From positions 95,840 to 159,839 of the forward strand of contig NZ_JAFWFN010000005.1 of the NCBI RefSeq assembly GCF_017515565.1: a stretch of 64,000 nucleotides of DNA, given 5' to 3'. The position numbers and the translations under genes were made by a program. Each line of letters starts with the position of its first letter. Position 1 is the stretch's first letter. Below the pieces are notes generated by a model. The model was not told the origin of the DNA, searched no databases, and saw only the letters and a program-made list of their open reading frames with translations. This document shows, in pieces, positions 30,063-39,073 of the stretch. The stretch is from Halomonas sp. (GTDB lineage Bacteria > Pseudomonadota > Gammaproteobacteria > Pseudomonadales > Halomonadaceae).

Positions 30063-30193
30063 CCCTTCAACTCTGCGACCTGAAGGGCGAATTTTTGTTT
30101 CGTGTACGCCCTGATCTATTCCCCCTCGCTATGCTGACCGAGCTTGAGTGCGACCTATGGGGGCTGTACTTCGACCAACGGAATAGCAAATAA
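29586..30193 (+). CDS. Tail assembly chaperone fusion, gpGT-like (-1 frameshift)
   Basis: A 202-residue product if the ribosome slips -1 on G_GGA_AAG: 147 residues of the G frame plus 55 in the -1 frame. The extension starts AQALFKRADIQLALQLCDLK and ends in LWGLYFDQRNSK, which looks like the conserved T domain that binds the tail tube protein. The -1 frame has no start codon of its own at the junction and is open across it, so frameshifting is the only economical way to make it. Confidence 0.85.
30020..30026 (+). other. Programmed -1 frameshift site GGGAAAG
   Basis: The heptamer is in the right phase (G GGA AAG) and is identical to the lambda G/T slippery sequence. The T-domain frame opens immediately after it. 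Confidence 0.85.
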
Positions 30194-30230
30194 TGCTAAG
30201 CTGAATGAGGGATTGTTCAGGGAGAAGGTT

Positions 30231-31040
30231 ATGCAGGGGTTGAAGGCGGCTGTTTTGCTGGCGGTAGTGGTGTTGCCAGCGGTAGCGCAGGGGCAGATAT
30301 TTAAATGTGTGGATGAGGCTGGGCGGGTGGGGTATCAAGACACCAATTGCCCAATGGGAATTGAAGAAATACTGTTCAGCTATAGGTTAGGCAGGCTAGA
30401 GGCGCCGTGGGAGCGCTCGGTAAGTGACGTAAACGAAGACCAGGAGGCAGAAGTTCTCGCACAGCTCCGTCTTTCGCGCGTTACGCCTTTTTTGGAGAGC
30501 AATGACGGCAATTGGGAATCAGCGGTTAATGCACCACGATTGGATCCTGGTACAGTGATTTTTATCACTGGTATTGAGGGGGCAGGCAACGATGCTTGGT
30601 TTGCTGCGTTTAGAGTAGTGAACGACGAGCGTGACTTTGGCGTGATTAATTCCGTTGCGATTATGGGGCAAGACGAGTCATTGCCTTTAATCGACTGGCC
30701 CAATGCGCTCGCTAAAACTGATCAGGCAAAGACAGCGGCGGCTATGTCGGACAACTTTAGCGCATTGCCTGGCTACGATATTGAGGCTTACTGCGATGAT
30801 TATGCTAGTGGAATGGAAGAGCTTGGAGTGGAGCCGGACAGTGCTCGTGAGCGCTGCTTATCTGCTGAGCATGACGCACAGAACGCTTTAAGCACCCAGT
30901 ATCAAGAGCTGCCTTTTATCATCAGTCAAACATGCACCATTGAATCTCTTGCTAGTAGTGAAGGCTCTTACGAAGACCTGCAGCGATGCGTAGAAATTAA
31001 AGAGATGTTCTCTGGCGATGCTCTAACGTTCCCTGGATAA
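30231..31040 (+). CDS. Exported DUF4124-type protein within tail module
   Basis: A 269-residue exported protein. Signal peptide at residues 1-23 (GLKAAVLLAVVVLPAVAQG), then IFKCVDEAGRVGYQDTNCP, the DUF4124 signature found in periplasmic proteins of gammaproteobacteria. The rest contains paired cysteines suited to disulfides (YCDDY, ERCLSAEH, QTCTIES, QRCVEI). GGGAGAAGG precedes the ATG at 30231. It is inserted between the tail chaperone and the tape measure and followed by a terminator, so it is likely a cargo gene rather than a tail part. Confidence 0.72.
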   Translation: MQGLKAAVLLAVVVLPAVAQGQIFKCVDEAGRVGYQDTNCPMGIEEILFSYRLGRLEAPWERSVSDVNEDQEAEVLAQLRLSRVTPFLESNDGNWESAVNAPRLDPGTVIFITGIEGAGNDAWFAAFRVVNDERDFGVINSVAIMGQDESLPLIDWPNALAKTDQAKTAAAMSDNFSALPGYDIEAYCDDYASGMEELGVEPDSARERCLSAEHDAQNALSTQYQELPFIISQTCTIESLASSEGSYEDLQRCVEIKEMFSGDALTFPG

Positions 31041-31070
31041 ACCCTGTTTAGTTGAAAGATATTTAACTTG

Positions 31071-31093
31071 ACCCGCCACTCAGCGGGTTTTTT
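31071..31093 (+). terminator. Hairpin terminator before the tape measure gene
   Basis: ACCCGC-CACTCA-GCGGGT followed by a TTTTTT run at 31088-31093. It closes the inserted DUF4124 gene. Confidence 0.7.
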
Positions 31094-31118
31094 ATTGCCT
31101 GACGTTTAGAGGTGGCCC

Positions 31119-33935
31119 ATGGCCGATCTTGAAAAATCCGTTGCCATTATCTTCGAAGGCGTCGACCAAATGGGCGCTGGCGTGGACAGTGCCACCAAGC
31201 GCATGAATGGGATTGTTAGCTCTGCCCAGGGCGTGGTTGACCCTATCGCCAACGCGACCATGGGCGTGCTGAAATTTGAGGCCGCGCTGCTGGCTACCGG
31301 CGTGGCAGTAACCAGCCTTGCGGTAAAAATGGCGGGGGATTTTGACAGCGGCTTTCGTGAAATATCAACACTGGTGGATGCGTCGGGTGAAAACCTAGAC
31401 CGCTTGCGCGGCGATATTTTGGCCTACGCAACGGATAGCACGCAGTCGCTTGAGCAAATTAACGCATCGGTATATGGGGCCATTTCAGCGGGCGTTGACT
31501 ATACCCGCTCGCTAGAAGCGGTAACCCAGGCCGAGCGCTTGGCGGTGGCGGGCAAGGGCGATCTGGATAGCTCGCTGACCGTACTGGTCTCAACGCTTAA
31601 TGCCTACGGCGATGGTATGGACGACGCGGAGCGCTATAGCGATCTGCTGTTCCAAACGGTGCGCAGTGGGCAAACCACGCTGCCAGAGCTAAGCGCCTCC
31701 CTGTCACAGGCTACCAGTACCGCTGCCGCAGGCGGCGTTGAGTTTGATGTGCTGTCTGCCGCGATTGCCACCGTCACTGCAGGCGGTGCGCCGACAAGCT
31801 CTGCCATGACGCAGATTCGCGGGGCGATTGCCTCCATCATTAACCCGACGCAGGGTGCACGGCAGGTAGCTGAAGAACTTGGTATCCAGTTTGATGCGAC
31901 GGCGCTGCGCAGCCAGGGGCTTGAGGGTGTGCTGCGTGAGGTCGAGCGCGCCACCGGCGGCAACGTCGATGAAATGGCCAAGCTCTTCACCAACAGCGAA
32001 GCCCTTAACGGCGTGCTGGCGCTGACCGGCACGAATGCTGAGCGTTTTGCAGGCAACTTGGAGGCGATGGAAAACAGCGCCGGCGCCACGGAAGCAGCCT
32101 TTGAGAAGATGGCCGGTAGCGTCGAAAACGGCAACCAGCGTATCGCCAATGCTTTCAGAGTAATGATGGTGGGCATCGGCGCGCCATTGCTAGACGAGTT
32201 CGGCGGTATTCAAAAAGCCATTGCCGCGATCTTTAACGCCATTGGCGCTAGCGTAACGGGTGGCCAGCTTCAGCAGTTTGTGGGGCTGATTGAAGGCGTC
32301 ATGCAGTCGCTAGAGCAAACGCTGAGAGACGTGGCCACCAACCTCCCTGAAGCGCTAGAAGCCGCCGATATGACCGGCTTCGTGTGCGGCTTTGAAGCGG
32401 TGCGCGACGCCATTAGCGGCATGTTCGATAATGCGGATATTACCACCGTGGAAGGGTTGGCCAGCGTTATTGCCACGCTGGGAACGGGTGTAGAGCTACT
32501 GGGCGAGTTTACCGCCGGAACCATTACCGCCATCGGCCCCTTTATTGAAAAGCTCACAGAGCTAGCCGCTGTGGTGCTAAAGATTGACCCGGCCTGGGTT
32601 GCCATGTTGGGCGCCATAGGTGGCTCTGCAATCGTTATCAGTACAGTACTGAGCGGCTTTGCCAGCTTGCTAGCCGTGGTGCTGGCGCTTGGCGGCTCTA
32701 GCGGCGCGGTGCCCGTAGCAACCAAGGCGATAGGCAGCTTCGTGACGGTTTTAGGCCGCATCGCAGGCCCAGCGGGGGCCGCTTATCTCGCCTATGAAGC
32801 TATCAATAACCTGCAAAACAAAGTTAAAGACTTTAATGATGAGCCAATCACGCTTGCAGAAAAGGTTGAGCGAGACTTAAACGACGTTGAAAACATCACC
32901 GGGCGTGAGTTCTCGCTGTTTAACGTCGATAACCTGCTTGCGGGGTATGAGTCGCTACGCCAGCACTTTGGCTGGGGTGAAGAGGCAGAAGCGGATTTTG
33001 TTCAGCTTTCCGATGCGGCGGTAGCCGCTGCCATTGAGGTGGCCACCGCTGCGGGCAGCATTGGCGGGAAAAGCGCAGATGACGTGAAGCGGATTAGTGG
33101 TGCCGCAATTGAGGCCGCGCTGGAAGTGGCCAGTGCAGGTGACCAGCTGCGAAATGGGCTTACAGCAATCGATAGCCCGCTGGTGGATCAGATTGTTGGC
33201 CTACCCGGCACGTTATCAGAAGCAGCTGCAGCGCTTAGCGGCGGCACAGCCTCTATTGTTGCTACCAGTGATGAGATACGCGAAGCGCTGAGTCGCGTGG
33301 AAAATGCTTTTAACAGCGGTGAGATTAACGAGCAGCAGTACCTCGATATGACCGCTGCGCTGCTCGAAATGAAAGACGGCACTGAGGCGGCCGCACAAAG
33401 CCAGGGCGTTTTGGCGGGTGAAGTGCTTAGCAGCGAGGACGCAATACTCAAAGCCCGCCAAGCGGTGCTTGATCAAACGCTGGCGCTGGAAGAGCTCGCT
33501 AGCAACGAGCGCATCAAGAACATGGAGTTCGCGGTTGATTTTAAGATTGCTCAAATGGAAGCGGACACCAAAAAAGTCGAGGCCATCTTAAACGCTACCA
33601 GCGAAACCATCAGCTCAACCGCAGACGCCGCCGCTAGCATGTTCGATACGCTGGGCGGCGGTGGGCTGAACTTTGGCGATAGGTGGCTAGCACGCGATGC
33701 GATTGAGCAGCAGCTAGAGATTCAGCAGCAGGCGGCTGATCAGCAGGAAAAACTCATCGACGCGCAAATCAAAAGCCTCAACGCTCGCACCCAGGCGCTA
33801 CAAAACGGTGACGGCTTAATCAAAATCGAGAGCGATGGCTTAGAGCCAGCGCTGGAAATGATCATGTGGAACGTCATTGAGAAAGTGCAGCTACGCGCCA
33901 ATGCCGAAGGCGCTGAATTCCTGTTGGGCCTCTAA
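31119..33935 (+). CDS. Tail tape measure protein (TP901-type)
   Basis: A 938-residue tape measure that sets tail length; at about 0.15 nm per residue the tail would be near 140 nm (inference). The TP901-type core spans about residues 70-400 (MAGDFDSGFREISTLVDASG, VAGKGDLDSSLTVLVSTLNA, GGAPTSSAMTQIRGAIASII). Hydrophobic segments near 450-560 are typical of the part that enters the host membrane. The C-terminus is a coiled coil (QQAADQQEKLIDAQIKSLNA). Confidence 0.93.
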   Translation: MADLEKSVAIIFEGVDQMGAGVDSATKRMNGIVSSAQGVVDPIANATMGVLKFEAALLATGVAVTSLAVKMAGDFDSGFREISTLVDASGENLDRLRGDILAYATDSTQSLEQINASVYGAISAGVDYTRSLEAVTQAERLAVAGKGDLDSSLTVLVSTLNAYGDGMDDAERYSDLLFQTVRSGQTTLPELSASLSQATSTAAAGGVEFDVLSAAIATVTAGGAPTSSAMTQIRGAIASIINPTQGARQVAEELGIQFDATALRSQGLEGVLREVERATGGNVDEMAKLFTNSEALNGVLALTGTNAERFAGNLEAMENSAGATEAAFEKMAGSVENGNQRIANAFRVMMVGIGAPLLDEFGGIQKAIAAIFNAIGASVTGGQLQQFVGLIEGVMQSLEQTLRDVATNLPEALEAADMTGFVCGFEAVRDAISGMFDNADITTVEGLASVIATLGTGVELLGEFTAGTITAIGPFIEKLTELAAVVLKIDPAWVAMLGAIGGSAIVISTVLSGFASLLAVVLALGGSSGAVPVATKAIGSFVTVLGRIAGPAGAAYLAYEAINNLQNKVKDFNDEPITLAEKVERDLNDVENITGREFSLFNVDNLLAGYESLRQHFGWGEEAEADFVQLSDAAVAAAIEVATAAGSIGGKSADDVKRISGAAIEAALEVASAGDQLRNGLTAIDSPLVDQIVGLPGTLSEAAAALSGGTASIVATSDEIREALSRVENAFNSGEINEQQYLDMTAALLEMKDGTEAAAQSQGVLAGEVLSSEDAILKARQAVLDQTLALEELASNERIKNMEFAVDFKIAQMEADTKKVEAILNATSETISSTADAAASMFDTLGGGGLNFGDRWLARDAIEQQLEIQQQAADQQEKLIDAQIKSLNARTQALQNGDGLIKIESDGLEPALEMIMWNVIEKVQLRANAEGAEFLLGL

Positions 33936-33970
33936 CCCCACCCGCGTTACCCCTTAGCGAGAACCCTCTT

Positions 33971-34315
33971 ATGTATCTAATCGGATTAGCCGCACGGGGC
34001 TACGACCCGCGTGGAGCGTTGCTGTTGCCGCACCGCGACGGCACGACCCTGGGCGACGTTAACCGCCGGGTGAGCCGTGTGCGCACGCTAGATGGCGGGG
34101 TAGCGGTCACCAACCGAGGCCATAGCCCCGGTGACCGCACCATTACCCTGTCGTTTTCCGGCATGCCGCGTGAGGTGGTCGACCAGGCACGCCGCATGGT
34201 TCGCCTACATGCCTTTGTGACCGTCTCCATTCCTGACGGCTGTTTTGTAGGCGTGCCGAGCGAGTACGCCGAGCAGCAAGAAGCGTTAACCATTTTAATC
34301 ACCGAGGAGACGTGA
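33971..34315 (+). CDS. Putative tail-tip protein (114 aa)
   Basis: A small beta-rich protein with DGGVAVTNRGHSPGDRTITL and a closing EALTILITEE. It directly follows the tape measure, so it is probably a distal tail component, but it resembles none of lambda M, L, K or I. Its stop lies 1 bp from the next start. Confidence 0.65.
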   Translation: MYLIGLAARGYDPRGALLLPHRDGTTLGDVNRRVSRVRTLDGGVAVTNRGHSPGDRTITLSFSGMPREVVDQARRMVRLHAFVTVSIPDGCFVGVPSEYAEQQEALTILITEET

Positions 34316-34316
34316 C

Positions 34317-35888
34317 ATGCGCTTTGAATTTTTAAACAACTTCGCCACGCAGATCGCCGCCCCGGTAGCCGAGCCTGACACCACGATTGAGCTAAGTACC
34401 GGTGCCGACCTTATCGCAGCAGCCCTGCAAGACGCTGATGCGGTGGCCTTGACCGACAGTCAGGGCAATGAAACCAAACGCGAAGTCGTGTACGTCACGG
34501 CGGTCTCCGCTGGCGTGGTAACAGTTGAGCGCGGGCAGGAGGGCGCGACCCCACAGACGTTTAACCCTGGTGATGGGGCAGAGGCGCGGCTGACGGCGGC
34601 TTCATTAGCAAACATGGAGCAAGGATTATCTGGGCTTGTGCCGGCCTCAGCTAGAGGGGCGATAGCGTTGGGGGTCGAGGTAACACAAGAGGGCGAGGCT
34701 TTCCCGCGCGCGCAGGCTGTGGCAGAGGGGGCGCTGGCTTTCGGCGCCGACGCTAGCGCAACAGGCACTGGCTCCGTTGCGCTAGGTTCAGGGTTTAACG
34801 CTAGCCTGACGTGGAATGGTGACCTGATTTTGTCACAGGGGGCCAAAGCTAACGGCACCGGGGCTGTCGCCATAGGGGCGGGCGCCCAGGCCAATACAGG
34901 CAGAGCAGTGGCGATAGGGTCAGGGTCTGATAGTAGCGGCCTAGCGTCATTTGCGCTTGCTGGCGGCGGCTCCTATGGTACGAGAACAGTTGCTATTGGT
35001 GAGGGCGCGCAGGCGTATGGAGACGACACGCTGGCGTTAGGGGAAGGCGCCTATACAGGAGGTAATAAGGCTTTTGCTTTGTTTGGTTACACCACGGAAG
35101 ACTATTCGCTGTCTATCGGGGAAGGGAGCAACGTTAGTGGTAGTGAGTCCGTTGCTGTGGGGCGTAACGCTCAGGTCAATGCTCCGGCGGCGATAGCGTT
35201 AGGGCTTGGCGCAACTGTAAACGCGGAAGGCGGAACTGCCGTAGGGCGTAACACCGATGTCAGCAGCCCTAAATCCTCTGCTTTTGGTGACGGTGCAACC
35301 GCCCAGCCGCCAGGGGTTACAGTTGTTGGCGCAGGCGCGGCTGGGCGGAACGTGAACGTAGTCGCAGTAGGTACAGCGTCTGAAGGACAAGGCGCATACA
35401 GCGTAGCTCTAGGTAGTTACGCTGTAGCAGGTGTTTCGGGCGGCATGGCAGTGAACGCTTTGAGTTACTTACCTGCTGAGTACGTACACACTGCTGAGTA
35501 CGGTGCTCCACCACCGACCGCCACCCGCCAAGCAGCCATGCAGGTAGTGGTCGGCACTGCAGCCCTTGATCTTACGGACGAAACCGGCTCTGTTACGGTT
35601 GAGATGCCTCCAAATACCCTGTTTCTACCAGACACCTTCGACGTTGTTGTTGTAGACGCTGATGGGGCAGGCGGCTTGCCTGAGATTCAGATTGGTCCCG
35701 ATGGCTCAAGCCCCGCCGAATATCTTGCCGCCACGCCCGTTACCAAAACCGCTGTTGGTGGGCGCGAAACCCACACGCCATTAGTCACGGACGGCGTTAC
35801 AACGCTGCGCGTGTCGGTTGCCTCAGCAGGCACCGGCACTGCGTACCAGGTCAAAATCATTGTGCGCGGCTATGTGATGGAGATTTAA
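34317..35888 (+). CDS. Tail protein with YadA-head-like repeats
   Basis: A 523-residue virion protein. Residues 1-95 are a virion-anchoring domain. From about 111 to 375 the sequence is a run of 13-16-residue repeats of the type SVALGSG, AVAIGAGAQANTG, TVAIGEGAQAYG, SVAVGRNAQVNAP, AIALGLGATVNAEG, that is the left-handed beta-roll of YadA/Hep_Hag trimeric autotransporter heads. A C-terminal beta domain (VVVGTAALDLTDETGSVTVE) follows. It should be a trimeric, surface-exposed tail fibre or host-binding element. No signal peptide or autotransporter anchor is present, so this is a phage part and not a host adhesin. Confidence 0.8.
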   Translation: MRFEFLNNFATQIAAPVAEPDTTIELSTGADLIAAALQDADAVALTDSQGNETKREVVYVTAVSAGVVTVERGQEGATPQTFNPGDGAEARLTAASLANMEQGLSGLVPASARGAIALGVEVTQEGEAFPRAQAVAEGALAFGADASATGTGSVALGSGFNASLTWNGDLILSQGAKANGTGAVAIGAGAQANTGRAVAIGSGSDSSGLASFALAGGGSYGTRTVAIGEGAQAYGDDTLALGEGAYTGGNKAFALFGYTTEDYSLSIGEGSNVSGSESVAVGRNAQVNAPAAIALGLGATVNAEGGTAVGRNTDVSSPKSSAFGDGATAQPPGVTVVGAGAAGRNVNVVAVGTASEGQGAYSVALGSYAVAGVSGGMAVNALSYLPAEYVHTAEYGAPPPTATRQAAMQVVVGTAALDLTDETGSVTVEMPPNTLFLPDTFDVVVVDADGAGGLPEIQIGPDGSSPAEYLAATPVTKTAVGGRETHTPLVTDGVTTLRVSVASAGTGTAYQVKIIVRGYVMEI

Positions 35889-35889
35889 C

Positions 35890-36609
35890 ATGCTAAATAC
35901 TGACCCGCTTAACAGCCGAGCGCTGGGTACGGCGCTGCCGCCAGCGGGCGGTATTGACTGCATCCCCATTGTTAAGCGCCTACCCGGCAGCGTACTAAAT
36001 AGCTCGCCGCTGGGGAGCTGGGCGCTGAACGCCAACGGCGGCACGCTGGTCATCGGCTGCGACGATGGCCCGCAAGGGGCGCTGTTTGACCCATTAGAAC
36101 GGGTGGAAGTATACCTGCTGCAAATTGGCGATCTGCGCGTGCCTATGTCGTCGTTTCAAGCCACCATGCGCCTAAAGGGTCAGTCATTCCTGCAAGCCAT
36201 CGTGCCCGCTGGCGATGCCGTGCTACCAGCGCTGGAGTACGACACGCCGATGCAAGTGCAGCTTGGCTACTACTATCCCAGTGCCGATGAGTTCAGCGAT
36301 TTAGAAACCATTGCCCAAGCCCCGTTAGAGCAAATTCGCAGCGACGAGGGCGCTACACGCTACACGCTAACACTCAGCGGCTACGGCGACCTGCCAAAGG
36401 CCGACCCCCGGCAGCGCGTATTGCACGGCATTCAGACCCGCTCCATTAACCAAGGCGTTCGTCGCATCCGCTGCAGCGTCGACCTGCTGCTACGCCCCGG
36501 CAACTACGCGATAGATGGCGATGGCGCGACGTTTGAAGTTGGGCAAATCCAGTATTTTGTGAACGCCACCAGCGCGGCGATGGAAGTGTACGAGGTGGGT
36601 GATGGGTAA
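35890..36609 (+). CDS. Distal tail / baseplate protein (239 aa)
   Basis: A beta-rich soluble protein (VEVYLLQIGDLRVPMSSFQA, DTPMQVQLGYYYPSADEF) located between the repeat fibre and the coiled-coil tail protein. It probably belongs to the tail tip. No family recognised with confidence. The stop overlaps the next start by 8 bp. Confidence 0.6.
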   Translation: MLNTDPLNSRALGTALPPAGGIDCIPIVKRLPGSVLNSSPLGSWALNANGGTLVIGCDDGPQGALFDPLERVEVYLLQIGDLRVPMSSFQATMRLKGQSFLQAIVPAGDAVLPALEYDTPMQVQLGYYYPSADEFSDLETIAQAPLEQIRSDEGATRYTLTLSGYGDLPKADPRQRVLHGIQTRSINQGVRRIRCSVDLLLRPGNYAIDGDGATFEVGQIQYFVNATSAAMEVYEVGDG

Positions 36610-38413
36610 AGCACGCATACTGGAGGCTCACGGCGATGGGCGCTATACGATTGAGATTATTGAAGCCCGCGAGCGCGCTGAGTCTGCCAAGCAGCAGGCC
36701 GAAACGCGCATCCAAACGCTAACTGCCGAGGTAAATCAGCTAGACGCGAAAATTCAAGCTGCGCAGCAGGCGGTAGACCAAGCCGCTATTGAGCAAAATG
36801 CCGCCATTGAACAGTGGCAGCAAGAGGTGGCTGAACAGGGTGGCTCTAGCGTCGAACTTGATGCGTTTGCGCGCAAGCTATTGGAAGCGGCAGGCAAGCG
36901 GGACGCGCTACGTTCAGAAAAGCGCTCAAAGGAACTTCGCATTGCTGCCGATCAAGCCCTTGTGGCGCGCATAAACGCGCTACCGCCGTTGCGGCAAATT
37001 CAGGCATGGTGCGCAGACTACACCGACGATCTAACCGGCGAGGTGGCCACCGCCGAAGTGCCTGGGGAGATTGGCGGCGTTATCATCAAGCCTGGGTTTG
37101 AGGGCACGAACCAGTGGAGCGCTAGCTCAGACGGTGCGATGCAGCCCGCGTTAGCCGGTACGCCCGCCAGCGTGTTTTATAACCTCGCTATGAAACCGGG
37201 CTGGCAAAAATGGAGGCCCACGTACCGCACTGCGACCATCACCAGTATTGATGGTGATACTTGCTCTATCGCCCTGGATGCCGCCAGTAGCAGCCAGCAG
37301 GGGCTAAACGTCAACGCGCAATCTAGCTACAGCGGCGTGCCGATTCTTTACATGGATTGCGATGGCAACGCTTTTGAGGAAGGTGACCGCGTGCTTGTGG
37401 CGTTCGCGGGCAATGTAGAAAGACCGACGGTTGTCGGGTTTGAGAGTGGGCCGAGGATGTGTAACTCGGATGGCTTTTATTCATTGTTTTCAGGTCTGCA
37501 GGACGGTGTGATACCTACTGACATACACGCACCATACACCACGAACACGGAAAACCTTGTATTCCGGGCAACCGGTCAGACATGCGTGATTGGTGGCTGG
37601 CTTGTGGAACAGCGGAATGCACAAGTTATAAGCAAGACCTTCACTGGTTCCACAAACTTTTTCAATGAAAACATAAGCATGCTGCACGTCGTGCCGGGAG
37701 ACGATCACGAATGGCAATCACACAACGCTATCCCTGGTGCCCACTCAACAGCTGACATGAAATTGTCCTACGGGAAAAATTTCAGCGGCCATTTAAGCCT
37801 GTCTGCCAGTGGTGCAAGGGGGTGTAATCCATCGCCGCTTGTTCTGTCTCTCAGCCACGCTGTGGCTAGCGCACATGAAATTTTGTTCCAAATCGACCTG
37901 CCAAAAGAAGGCGCTGTCAGGCGCACCGTAAAAGGTACATACAGCGGGGAGGGGCAAGACCCTTATTCCTCGGGAGTCGAATCTGACTACTACTGGTCGC
38001 TTAACGTAGCTTTAGACCCGGTTGAGCAAGATGCTAGCGACGTACTTGATTTTTGTGGCCTGCAGATAAATATGACTGAGGTGCTGCAGTACAACAACCC
38101 GAGTACCGCTTACACAAGAGCTGCAGAGGTAGGACCGCTTTTGCATGGCTTTTTTGAGGTATTAATCAAGTACAACGCTGAAGATGACGGGTACACGGCA
38201 GACGCTGTAATGCTAGCCGCGCAGCCTTTGTTCGCGAGTTCTTTAGTACGTATAAACGCCATTGGGGTTAAAAAAACACTAGAGGGTGTTTGGGTCAGGA
38301 GCAGTGTTAGCACCAGTCTTCTATCCGAAGCCGAGCGTCGTTCTTTGTTTGGTCAGTACCTCACCATTTCTCTCACCACAACAACCACAATAATACCAGT
38401 AGAGATAGGGTAA
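36602..38413 (+). CDS. Tail-tip / receptor-binding candidate with coiled coil
   Basis: A 603-residue protein in three parts: a short N-terminal beta domain (RILEAHGDGRYTIEI), a coiled coil at residues 20-120 (AKQQAETRIQTLTAEVNQLD), a middle virion domain (PSVFYNLAMKPGWQKWRPTY-like, with DGNAFEEGDRVLVAFAGN), and from about residue 285 a C-terminal half of different, lower G+C. The change at about base 37,450 suggests exchange of a receptor-binding module. ATG at 36602 with GAGG 6 nt upstream; a GTG at 36599 is in frame. Confidence 0.65.
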   Translation: MGKARILEAHGDGRYTIEIIEARERAESAKQQAETRIQTLTAEVNQLDAKIQAAQQAVDQAAIEQNAAIEQWQQEVAEQGGSSVELDAFARKLLEAAGKRDALRSEKRSKELRIAADQALVARINALPPLRQIQAWCADYTDDLTGEVATAEVPGEIGGVIIKPGFEGTNQWSASSDGAMQPALAGTPASVFYNLAMKPGWQKWRPTYRTATITSIDGDTCSIALDAASSSQQGLNVNAQSSYSGVPILYMDCDGNAFEEGDRVLVAFAGNVERPTVVGFESGPRMCNSDGFYSLFSGLQDGVIPTDIHAPYTTNTENLVFRATGQTCVIGGWLVEQRNAQVISKTFTGSTNFFNENISMLHVVPGDDHEWQSHNAIPGAHSTADMKLSYGKNFSGHLSLSASGARGCNPSPLVLSLSHAVASAHEILFQIDLPKEGAVRRTVKGTYSGEGQDPYSSGVESDYYWSLNVALDPVEQDASDVLDFCGLQINMTEVLQYNNPSTAYTRAAEVGPLLHGFFEVLIKYNAEDDGYTADAVMLAAQPLFASSLVRINAIGVKKTLEGVWVRSSVSTSLLSEAERRSLFGQYLTISLTTTTTIIPVEIG

Positions 38414-38440
38414 TCTTTAAACAGTTATTGAGCTGTCCGT

Positions 38441-38484
38441 GTAAGCAATTTCTTACAACATTATCAGCAATCTCCTACATCCAA
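38441..38484 (+). repeat. Imperfect 44-bp repeat, copy 1
   Basis: Starts GTAAGCAATTTCTTAC (a small stem GTAAG/CTTAC) and ends CAATCTCCTACATCCAA. A related copy lies at 38905-38949, on the other side of the 108-aa exported-protein gene. Confidence 0.65.
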
Positions 38485-38555
38485 ACTTCGCCTAAACCGC
38501 TAACGTAGTCGGCACAACGTCTGGATCGACGTTTCTCTTTGATCTGAGGGACATA

Positions 38556-38882
38556 ATGAAACGACTAATATTGGCGGCTGCGCTCTGCAGCGCTGCTTTT
38601 TCAATGGCTGCGCAGGCCAATGACGCTGAATACCCGATTTTTAGTATTGAAGACGCCTGCGGGTGGTCTGAACTAGCAGCTGGAAACCAATCGGAGAGTG
38701 AATTTATCACTTGCGTAGAAGAGCAGCGTAAGGCGGGTAGCCGAGTTGGCAATATATGGTACGACTACCCTGAAGAAAAGCGCCGTGAGTGTTTTCACGA
38801 AGCCTATCGCGGCGCCTCCGGTGGCGACTACGGTGTTGATGGGGGTTATAAGAAAGCCGAAGCATGCCTGCTGGATTCGTAG
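38556..38882 (+). CDS. Exported small protein, flanked by repeats
   Basis: A 108-residue protein with a signal peptide (residues 1-21, ILAAALCSAAFSMAAQA) and four cysteines in the mature part (DACGW, ITCVEE, RECFHE, EACLLD), so a disulfide-bonded periplasmic or secreted protein. GAGGG lies 7 nt before the ATG. It sits after the tail genes in the cargo end of the prophage. Function unknown. Confidence 0.65.
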   Translation: MKRLILAAALCSAAFSMAAQANDAEYPIFSIEDACGWSELAAGNQSESEFITCVEEQRKAGSRVGNIWYDYPEEKRRECFHEAYRGASGGDYGVDGGYKKAEACLLDS

Positions 38883-38904
38883 CTAAATAACCCATATTTG
38901 CGCT

Positions 38905-38949
38905 GTAAGCCTTTTCTTACAAAAACTGTCGCTGATCTCCTACATTCAA
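38905..38949 (+). repeat. Imperfect 44-bp repeat, copy 2
   Basis: GTAAGCCTTTTCTTAC... to GATCTCCTACATTCAA. About 75% identical to 38441-38484 with one extra base; the GTAAG/CTTAC stem and TCTCCTACAT are conserved. Confidence 0.65.
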
Positions 38950-39073
38950 TGCGGAGTATCACAGCTAATATTTAAAGTGTAACGCCAGGGACGCCGCTTT
39001 ATCATGTCGGATGCGTCACAGCAGGGATGCCAAGGAGTGTGAAAGGATTCACGTTTGCCAGGGACGGCATACT

